Assembly (NCBI GenBank): GCA_024227975.1
Contig: JAAETV010000059.1
Location: forward strand, 1 to 15,301
Length of the DNA: 15,301 nt
Reading direction: 5' to 3'
Origin: Actinomycetes bacterium
Lineage (GTDB): Bacteria > Actinomycetota > Acidimicrobiia > Acidimicrobiales > SZUA-35
A model generated the notes under the pieces. The model was not told the DNA's origin. It made no database searches and worked only from the letters and a program-made list of their open reading frames with translations. The first letter of the stretch is position 1. Every line of letters begins with the position of its first letter. A program made the position numbers and the translations under genes. This document shows positions 1 through 5,447 of the stretch, one piece after another.

Positions 1-690
1 AAATGGCCACCGATGATGGCCGGCATGCTCGACGGAGCTGCAGCCGCTGGTGCCCGGTTCGTGTTCATGGACAACTGCTATATGTACGGACCAGTGACAG
101 TGCCGATGACCGAGGACCTGCCCCTCACCGACTATGGCAACAAGCCCGCGGCGCGATCCAAGATCACCCGGATGTGGCAGGAAGCCCATGAATCCGGCCG
201 GGTCGAAGCAGCCTCGGTTCGAGCCAGCGATTTCTATGGCCCGGGTGTGGCAAACGCCGCTCTGGGAGACCTGTCGATCGGCCGCCTCGCCAAAGGGAAA
301 TCAGCCCAGATCGTCGGTGACCCGGACCAGCCGCACTCCTTCGCCTATGTGCCCGACATAGCCCGAGCGCTGGAGTCCGTCGGCCAAGCCGACGATGCCA
401 TGGGCCAAGCCTGGAACGTCCCCAACGCTCCGGACAAGACCCTTCGCCAAGTACTCCAGATGTTCGCCGACGAGCTCGGCCAGCCCCTCAAGATCCAGGC
501 GATGCCGAAGCTGATGATGTCGGTGATCGGCTTGTTCAACGCCGACGTGAAGGAGTTGAAAGAGATGCTGTATCAATGGGAGCGGCCGTTTCACGTCGAT
601 ACGTCAAAGTTCGCCGCCCGCTTCTGGGCCGATGCCACGCCGTGGAAGCTGGGCGTCGACGAAACGGCTGCGTCATATCAAAACCAGTAG
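1..690 (+). CDS. NAD-dependent epimerase/dehydratase family protein, 5' truncated
   Basis: The frame is open from the first base, so the N-terminal part with the nucleotide-binding GxxGxxG loop lies outside the window; about 229 codons are present. The visible part matches the C-terminal two thirds of an extended short-chain dehydrogenase/reductase: the strand-plus-motif FVFMDNCYMYGP, then RASDFYGPG, then the cofactor/substrate region HSFAYVPDIARAL, typical of sugar-epimerase-like proteins that act on nucleotide sugars or related carbonyls. The expected YxxxK catalytic pair is not clear: the nearest candidate is YGNK followed six residues later by another Lys, so the active site may differ from classical epimerases, as it does in several actinobacterial paralogues of this family. 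The gene ends 44 nt before the convergent CGNR gene. The substrate cannot be predicted. Family assignment is firm; function is not. Confidence 0.85.
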   Translation, partial: KWPPMMAGMLDGAAAAGARFVFMDNCYMYGPVTVPMTEDLPLTDYGNKPAARSKITRMWQEAHESGRVEAASVRASDFYGPGVANAALGDLSIGRLAKGKSAQIVGDPDQPHSFAYVPDIARALESVGQADDAMGQAWNVPNAPDKTLRQVLQMFADELGQPLKIQAMPKLMMSVIGLFNADVKELKEMLYQWERPFHVDTSKFAARFWADATPWKLGVDETAASYQNQ

Positions 691-734
691 CCCGAGCAGG
701 TCTATCTGCAGGTGTTTGCCCCGGGCTGGGCTTC

Positions 735-1292
735 TCAGCCGATGGCCTGACGTCGGGCTCGGTGATCGGCAGTGTGAGTCCTGCTGGCGCAGCGGGAGTC
801 AGCGCAGAATCGTCGGGAGTTGTTCCGGGTGCTGTCGTAGAAGATGTGTGAGCAATCAGCGGCCCCACACCGGCCGAACCGGTCGGTGCTGTTGTCGCAC
901 AGCTCCTGGGCCAGGGCCATCAGCACGTCTGACATGACCTGATCATCGAATCGGGCCGTGGCTGGCGTCCAGTGGATATGGGGGCCGGCATCATCGTGGT
1001 CGACGATCGACGGTGAGATGGGCAGCTCGGTGAGCTCCTCATTGACCATGGTCGCCGTCTCCTCCGGATCCAGTTCAGGATCGGGGAGCTGGTCGACCAG
1101 TGTGATCAGTGATCGCATCCTGGCGGTGAGCCGGTCCAGGGACGCGATCGATGCCTGCGGGGCCCGGCTGAACCCGGCCTCGCTCAATAGTGCCCGAAGG
1201 TCGGGATCACCCTCGCTCAGCTGGTTGACCATCTCCACCGCCACCTCGAGGGTGGCCCGGATCTCCGACTGGGTGACCGATGCCACGTACAT
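735..1292 (-). CDS. CGNR zinc finger / ABATE-domain transcriptional regulator (first copy)
   Basis: A 185-residue protein with the two-part layout of the ABATE plus zf-CGNR family: a helical N-terminal domain (about 1-125) and a C-terminal zinc finger (about 138-182). The finger shows Cys142-x4-Cys147 and Cys163-x4-Cys168, followed by the basic tail SRTHTADHRARR that fits DNA contact; the CGNR signature itself reads CASR. Family members are regarded as putative transcriptional regulators with an N-terminal ligand- or stress-sensing domain. The ATG at 1292 is preferred over the longer TTG start at 1334, because a -10 box (TAGCCT, 1305-1300) lies 7 nt upstream and an inverted repeat lies just beyond it, so the longer reading would place protein code over the promoter. 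The gene is divergent from the PQ-loop gene, its most likely regulatory target besides itself. A second CGNR gene lies at 8334-8909. Confidence 0.87.
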   Translation of the reverse strand: MYVASVTQSEIRATLEVAVEMVNQLSEGDPDLRALLSEAGFSRAPQASIASLDRLTARMRSLITLVDQLPDPELDPEETATMVNEELTELPISPSIVDHDDAGPHIHWTPATARFDDQVMSDVLMALAQELCDNSTDRFGRCGAADCSHIFYDSTRNNSRRFCADSRCASRTHTADHRARRQAIG

Positions 1293-1299
1293 AACTCGC

Positions 1300-1320
1300 A
1301 GGCTAACACCGATAATCGGT
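1300..1320 (-). promoter_or_regulatory. Leaderless promoter and operator-like palindrome of the first CGNR gene
   Basis: On the minus strand TAGCCT (1305-1300) is a good actinobacterial -10 box ending 7 nt before the ATG at 1292, implying a leaderless mRNA. Just upstream is the inverted repeat ACCGAT-A-ATCGGT (1308-1320, plus strand), with 6-bp arms and a one-base centre. It fills most of the spacer between the -10 and a weak TTACTC -35 (1327-1322). A protein bound here would block RNA polymerase, so autoregulation by the CGNR protein is the simplest inference; binding itself is not shown. Confidence 0.5.
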
Positions 1321-1361
1321 TGAGTAAGGGCCAAAAGCTTGATAGACCATTACGACATGAC

Positions 1362-1385
1362 AGGAGTTAAACCCCGTTAACTCCT
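1362..1385. promoter_or_regulatory. 9-bp perfect inverted repeat in the CGNR/PQ-loop divergent region
   Basis: Arms AGGAGTTAA (1362-1370) and TTAACTCCT (1377-1385) are exact reverse complements separated by the 6-nt ACCCCG. The element ends 9 nt before the ATG at 1395. It could be an operator for a dimeric regulator, or, if transcribed, a hairpin close to the start codon. The arm word TTAACT recurs in the repeats at 9233-9280 upstream of the second CGNR module. No T-tract follows, so it is not a classical terminator. Confidence 0.55.
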
Positions 1386-1394
1386 TACCCAGAC

Positions 1395-2021
1395 ATGGGA
1401 GGCATGATGGGACCGCTACTACTACCACTGTTGATCATGGCCAACCTGTTCGGTGTCGGGATGATCGTTCCCCAGGCCATCCGCCTTCACCGGACCAGGG
1501 TGGCTGACGGAGTGTCCGCCACCTGGGTCGGGCTCAGCCTGGCGATGAATCTCTGGTGGCTTGGCTACGGCCTACAGGGGCGGTTGTGGGGCCTGGTGCC
1601 AGTATCGATTGGCGCACTGGTCGTCTACGGGATCGTCGCCATCCAGGTCCTATCAGTGATCGGACCCCGAGCCCGCTTCCCCATGGTCGCTGGTGCCCTC
1701 GGCCCATCCTTGGTGCTTCTGGCGGCATATGCGATGGCGGGCTGGAGCACGGTGGGCCTGACCCTTGGCTTGGCCTACGGACTGCAATTCGCTCCGGCTG
1801 CAGTCAGTGCGACCCGCGCCGCCAACACATCAGGGGTCTCGCCCACCACCTGGATCATGGCCCTGACCGAAGCGGTGATCTGGGTCGTGTACGGGCTGTC
1901 AGTGGCCGACCAGGCTCTCATCATTGGTGGTGCTGGGGGATCTCTGGTGGCCTCTGTCATCGTCATCCGGCTGGCCGTCTGCCGGGCGGGCCGACCCGTC
2001 CCCACGCCGTTGGCTACCTAG
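1395..2021 (+). CDS. PQ-loop repeat (SWEET/SemiSWEET-like) seven-helix membrane protein
   Basis: A 208-residue, very hydrophobic protein with about seven transmembrane segments in two similar halves. Half one carries a clear PQ motif (Pro26-Gln27 in MIVPQAIRLHRTRVADGVSA) and ends in W-WLGYGL (54-60); half two repeats the pattern 108 residues later as FAPAAVSATRAANTSGVSP (Pro134, Gln replaced by Ala), followed by WVVYGL (163-168). Internal duplication plus a linker helix is the architecture of eukaryotic SWEETs and other two-bundle PQ-loop transporters, whereas most bacterial members (SemiSWEETs) are single bundles of about 90 residues. Sugar or small-metabolite transport is possible; the substrate is unknown. 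The ATG at 1395 lacks a Shine-Dalgarno; an ATG at 1407 has GGAGG 4 nt upstream and may be the true start. It is divergent from a CGNR regulator with a shared 102-nt control region. Confidence 0.75.
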   Translation: MGGMMGPLLLPLLIMANLFGVGMIVPQAIRLHRTRVADGVSATWVGLSLAMNLWWLGYGLQGRLWGLVPVSIGALVVYGIVAIQVLSVIGPRARFPMVAGALGPSLVLLAAYAMAGWSTVGLTLGLAYGLQFAPAAVSATRAANTSGVSPTTWIMALTEAVIWVVYGLSVADQALIIGGAGGSLVASVIVIRLAVCRAGRPVPTPLAT

Positions 2022-2103
2022 ACCAATACCATCGCCGTTGACCGAGCCTGCTCGTGGATGGGGGCGATAGCGAGCTGTAGATATCCGCAGTCTCGACCCC
2101 GAC

Positions 2104-2109
2104 TACCCT
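2104..2109 (+). promoter_or_regulatory. -10 box (TACCCT) of a leaderless promoter for the CG0192-like gene
   Basis: TACCCT fits the TAnnnT consensus and ends 7 nt before the GTG at 2117, the usual spacing for leaderless actinobacterial transcripts. There is no Shine-Dalgarno before that GTG. No convincing -35 box was seen. Confidence 0.4.
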
Positions 2110-2116
2110 TTGCACC

Positions 2117-2746
2117 GTGGCCATCCTCTATTCAGCAAACCTTCGTCCTTCAAAGCTCGAGATGATCTCGTCGTATCTCGTGACCCTGCCCTTCATGGCA
2201 AACGACAGTGGCTCGGATCTCACCACCATCGGCGCCTACCGCTTCGATGATCCGGCAGGCGACGTTGGTATCGAGACGCATCTAGTCCGAAGCCAATCCG
2301 TGCCGCTGATCCAGTTGCCGCTCACCTACCGGGGAGCACCACTGGCCGGAGGAGAGGCATGGCTGCTCGGCACCATGGAGCATTCGGTACTGGGACGTCG
2401 TTGGGTGTATAACGCCTGCGGCGACCCCGTCTACGTAGCCGAGCTCGTGCGAGCAATGCTGACGGGCGGGTCACAAGTCGACCAGTTCGTAGAGACCGAG
2501 GATGGGCCAGTCAAGCGCGAACCGACGGCGGTAGTTTCTGGAAGCGGCACTCCGGACGAGACGGTCCCCGTCATCGAGCGCGTGGACAGCGCGCTCGATG
2601 GCGCCAACACCAGTATCCGGGCGGCCGGACTCGACATCGTGGTGCGACACGTCTTCGACGAACCTGTGCCAACTGAGACGCAGGCGACGCTCTCCGGCAC
2701 CTGGTCGGGGGCTGATGACCCAGTCGTGTTGGCTTTCGTGCGCTGA
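2117..2746 (+). CDS. CG0192-like protein, stand-alone maltokinase N-terminal cap-like domain
   Basis: The 209-residue product matches the actinobacterial family described as CG0192-related or maltokinase N-terminal cap-like: an N-terminal MAILYSANLRPSKLEMISSY, then IGAYRFDDPAGDVGIET, a PLTYRGAPL strand, and the highly conserved TMEHSVLGRRWVYNACGDPV block (about residues 86-105). In maltokinase (Mak) this cap precedes a kinase domain that phosphorylates maltose in trehalose-to-glycogen conversion. Here the protein stops after the cap and no kinase gene adjoins it, so it is either a member of the free-standing family or acts on a separate partner. The GTG start is supported by the leaderless -10 box upstream and by family-like residues beginning immediately. 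An 18-bp palindrome starts 2 nt after the stop. Function is unknown; family assignment is from motif recall. Confidence 0.82.
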   Translation: MAILYSANLRPSKLEMISSYLVTLPFMANDSGSDLTTIGAYRFDDPAGDVGIETHLVRSQSVPLIQLPLTYRGAPLAGGEAWLLGTMEHSVLGRRWVYNACGDPVYVAELVRAMLTGGSQVDQFVETEDGPVKREPTAVVSGSGTPDETVPVIERVDSALDGANTSIRAAGLDIVVRHVFDEPVPTETQATLSGTWSGADDPVVLAFVR

Positions 2747-3023
2747 GCGGCTCAGGCCTGAGCCGGGACGCTGCTGGTTCGGCCAAAGGGGACCAAACGG
2801 TGGGGAGTGGATCTCTCAGGATGCCCAGAACCGACCTACGGCCCGACTCTCGGAGTCGACGGTCTGACCAAGCACTACGGTGACGAGCAGCTGTCTGCCT
2901 AGTTTCCAAAGAAGCAGGCTCGTATCTTGAATTCCGTCCTCGGTCTGGGCCTGGGTGACCGCCGACGCTCTAGCCATTCCAGCGCCAATCGCCGGGGCAA
3001 ACGATTCCGACTGGAGTTTCTCG
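2747..3023. other. Intergenic stretch between the CG0192-like and lipoprotein genes
   Basis: This 277-nt stretch has no convincing gene. It begins with the 18-bp palindrome, holds a small hairpin CGACTC-TCG-GAGTCG (2844-2858), and ends with the GGAG ribosome-binding site of the lipoprotein gene (3013-3016). Reading frames here are short and show no clear homology. One 23-codon stretch (2831-2902) vaguely resembles the start of an ABC ATPase but ends in a stop. Confidence 0.5.
2748..2765. terminator. 18-bp perfect palindrome just after the CG0192-like stop codon
   Basis: CGGCTCAGGCCTGAGCCG is its own reverse complement and begins 2 nt after the TGA at 2744-2746. In RNA it could fold into a hairpin of about 7 GC-rich pairs with a tight loop, so it may act as a terminator or 3' stabiliser. 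There is no U-tract, so a double-stranded protein site remains possible. Confidence 0.45.
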
Positions 3024-3464
3024 ATGTCAAAGCCTGCAGCAACTACGTCCCTGCTACCCGGCGTTGCCGTAGGCATCATCACATTGTTCGCAATCTCCTG
3101 CTCGAGCTCGACGGATGACGACTCAAGTGAGACGGTGCGACAACCCGAGGACATCACCTGTGCCGTCGACGATGTGACCGAAGTGGGGTCGCGTGTATCA
3201 GTACCGCTGATCGTCGTCGAGGGCAATCAGGAAACCCCCGACCTCTCTGTCGAATACAGGGGCACGACGGTCACTGTCATTTTCAACACGGGTGATGAGT
3301 ACGAGTCGCAGACCTTCTTCAGCATGACGATCGAGGACGACGATGGCCGCCGCGTCAACTCGACGATGTATGACTATCGACCTGCTTCTCAACCAGGTCC
3401 GATCAACATCGTCAGCTACGACAACGGCGCCGACTCCCTCCGGCTGCAATGCTGGATCGAGTAG
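3024..3464 (+). CDS. Predicted small lipoprotein of unknown function
   Basis: The 146-residue product starts with a classical lipoprotein signal: a short N-region with one Lys, a hydrophobic segment (LLPGVAVGIITLF) and the lipobox AISC with Cys near residue 26, followed by a Ser/Asp-rich tether (SSSTDDDSSE). The mature part has no family I recognise; it is acidic, predicted mostly strand, and contains two further Cys (in DITCAVDD and LQCWIE) that could form a disulphide outside the cell. The ATG at 3024 is chosen over an upstream in-frame start at 2955 because GGAG lies 7 nt before it and the signal peptide begins there. It converges on the chemoreceptor gene with 46 nt between the two stops. 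Lipidation is well supported; function is open. Confidence 0.72.
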   Translation: MSKPAATTSLLPGVAVGIITLFAISCSSSTDDDSSETVRQPEDITCAVDDVTEVGSRVSVPLIVVEGNQETPDLSVEYRGTTVTVIFNTGDEYESQTFFSMTIEDDDGRRVNSTMYDYRPASQPGPINIVSYDNGADSLRLQCWIE

Positions 3465-3510
3465 ACGCCCCCAGGGGCAGGTGAGCGTGAGCTGGCCGAG
3501 CTAGCGCAAG

Positions 3511-5076
3511 TCAGGTGTACTGGGATACGAGCTCGCCGAGACCGCTAGCCACACGGGTCATTTCGTCGGCCGACCTCCTGGTCTCGTCGGTAGAGTCGCG
3601 GGTGTCTTTGGCAGCCGCGGCGAGGTCGTTGATCACCACCGCGATCTGCTGGGTTCCCGATGCGGCTTCCGCGATGCTATTGCCGATATGAGCCGTTGTT
3701 GACGTTTGTTCCTCCACCGCCGATGCGATGACCCCGGAGATCTGATTGAGCTGACCGATTGTCTCACCAATCTGTTCGTTGGCCGCGACTGCACCGTCGG
3801 TGTTTGCCTGGATCGCTTGGATCCGCTCGGAAATGTCTTCGGTTGCTTTCGCAGTCTGGGTGGCCAGTTCCTTCACCTCATTCGCAACCACTGCGAACCC
3901 CTTGCCGGTTTCGCCAGCACGAGCCGCCTCGATCGTTGCGTTGAGTGCCAACAGGTTGGTCTGCTCCGCGATCGAGTTGATCACATCGATCACGTTGCCG
4001 ATCTCCACCGACGACTCGCCGAGCTTCTCGATCGTCGATGATGTCTGCGCCGCTACCGCCACCGCCTCCGTCGAGACTCTCGAGGCTTCCGCTGCGTTAT
4101 CGGCAACCTCACGAATCGACATGTTCATCTGCTCTATGGCCGACGCAACCGAGTTCACACTTGCCGAAACCTCATCACCGGTCGTTGATGCCGAGCTCGC
4201 CTGGCTGGAGGTCATCTCCGCGCTCGAACCCATCGAGGTCGACATTTCAGCCAGGCCCCCCGCTGCTTCGCCTAGCTGCTCGGATGAGCTTCTGAGCTGT
4301 CCGACCATCTCCTGGAGCGACGACACCATCGTGTTGAACGCATCAGCGAGATCACCGATCTCATCAGAGTGCGAGGCGTCGAGCTCGTCGCCGTTGATCT
4401 GGCCTTCTGCAACCTGGCGAGCCCGGACTGCCAGAATCTTGATGCGGCGAGAAAGGCGACTGGCGAACACGATTCCGCTGCCGATGGCGATCAGGATGAT
4501 TACGCCTGAGCTGATGAGGACGGTTGAGCGCACGCTTTCTGTAGCCCCAACCGCAGCGTCAATGGACTCCTTGGATTGAGTGACTAGATTCTCGACGAGA
4601 GCGTCGATGGCCTCACCCATCGCCGCTGCCTCGGCGTCAAAGGCCCCCATCATGATGTTGCCATCAGTTGGTCCACCGCTGACATACGCTTCGGCCATGA
4701 CCTGACCCACGGCGTAGTAGTCGTCGAAGATGACGCTCATCTGTGCCAGCTGATCGGCCAGTTCGGGCCGTATCGCTTCGAGCTCAGCAATCGCGATCCT
4801 GAAGTCAGCGGCAAACTCCGCCGCGACATCAAAGCCATCATTGAGGCCATCTAGCCCTCTTGTTGCGGAGATGTCGGTCAGCCACTGCTGAACCTGCACG
4901 ACATCGAACTTGATTCGCTTGCCAAGAAGCGCCGCATCTACCCCGGTGATCTGCGCCTGGCGCATCTCTGACGCCGCACTCTGTACCCGATTCATCGTGA
5001 TGAGAGCTTGAACGCCGAGGAGCATGGCAAGGGCGCCGACGGCCACGATCAACTTGACTTTCAACGTAGGCCGCAT
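3511..5076 (-). CDS. Methyl-accepting chemotaxis protein (transmembrane chemoreceptor)
   Basis: The 521-residue product has the full chemoreceptor layout: TM1 (about 6-27), a helical extracytoplasmic sensor of about 155 residues, TM2 (about 183-206), a HAMP domain (about 207-260, with [15 protein letters not shown]), and a long cytoplasmic coiled coil with the conserved hairpin tip [19 protein letters not shown] (371-389) and [15 protein letters not shown]. The tip is what contacts CheA and CheW. The sensor carries the segment [16 protein letters not shown] (59-74), resembling the four-helix-bundle class of ligand-binding domains, so a small soluble ligand is plausible. The ATG at 5076 is chosen because GGGAGG lies 6 nt upstream; a longer frame to 5190 adds residues lacking membrane-protein character. 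No C-terminal CheR-tether pentapeptide is present (it ends VSQYT). No other chemotaxis or flagellar gene is in the window. Confidence 0.93.
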   Translation of the reverse strand: MRPTLKVKLIVAVGALAMLLGVQALITMNRVQSAASEMRQAQITGVDAALLGKRIKFDVVQVQQWLTDISATRGLDGLNDGFDVAAEFAADFRIAIAELEAIRPELADQLAQMSVIFDDYYAVGQVMAEAYVSGGPTDGNIMMGAFDAEAAAMGEAIDALVENLVTQSKESIDAAVGATESVRSTVLISSGVIILIAIGSGIVFASRLSRRIKILAVRARQVAEGQINGDELDASHSDEIGDLADAFNTMVSSLQEMVGQLRSSSEQLGEAAGGLAEMSTSMGSSAEMTSSQASSASTTGDEVSASVNSVASAIEQMNMSIREVADNAAEASRVSTEAVAVAAQTSSTIEKLGESSVEIGNVIDVINSIAEQTNLLALNATIEAARAGETGKGFAVVANEVKELATQTAKATEDISERIQAIQANTDGAVAANEQIGETIGQLNQISGVIASAVEEQTSTTAHIGNSIAEAASGTQQIAVVINDLAAAAKDTRDSTDETRRSADEMTRVASGLGELVSQYT

Positions 5077-5447
5077 AGGGGACCTCCCATTCATGGATCC
5101 CGCGACAATCGGTCGAATATGTACCCGACCTGAGCGCCTATCCAATGACGGTCCGAACGGCCCACAGTGGTCCGAGCGGGCACCGAACACAACGGACTCG
5201 GCAGATCACCCGGGTGAATGCTGCGTCCGGGGCCGAATGAGCACCTGATCGAGCCTACGCTCACAGAAGGTTGTCTATTGGAGGGCCTAGGCAAGCCAGT
5301 GGACCCCTCCGCCTCCGATCGTCACTGGAGATTGCTGTGTCTCACGTTCCAGTCCAGCAGGCAATTGGGGCAGACCATCGTCCACGTCTGCGGCGAGCTC
5401 ATCCACGACAACGAGACAGAGCTAGCACGCTCGACGACAGGTAGACA
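5077..5447. other. 371-nt divergent intergenic region (chemoreceptor / flippase)
   Basis: No credible gene was found. The stretch must carry the promoters of both flanking genes. Visible structure includes an 11-bp direct repeat with one mismatch, GGTCCGAACGG (5150-5160) and GGTCCGAGCGG (5169-5179), offset by 19 bp, and the 12-bp perfect palindrome TCACCCGGGTGA (5206-5217). Both lie on the chemoreceptor side. The open frame from 5218 that overlaps the flippase start has no recognisable features. No confident -35/-10 pair could be assigned in either direction. Confidence 0.5.

Noticed and set aside
689..727. Possible bidirectional terminator: AGCCCG and CGGGCT between the convergent SDR and CGNR stops.
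   Set aside because: The 27-nt loop and the lack of a T-tract make a functional hairpin doubtful.
2831..2902. A 23-codon stretch reading LGVDGLTKHYGDEQ resembles the start of an ABC transporter ATPase.
   Set aside because: It ends in a stop codon with no Walker A motif following and no start or ribosome-binding site before it; too short to distinguish from chance.
3467..3478. GC-rich hairpin GCCCCCAGGGGC between the convergent lipoprotein and chemoreceptor genes.
   Set aside because: The stem is only about 4-5 bp with a minimal loop and there is no U-tract; not enough to call a terminator.
3779..4579. A 266-codon open frame on the plus strand.
   Set aside because: It is antisense to the chemoreceptor's repetitive Ala/Ser/Glu-rich coiled coil and has the composition of a mirror frame, with no domain or ribosome-binding site.
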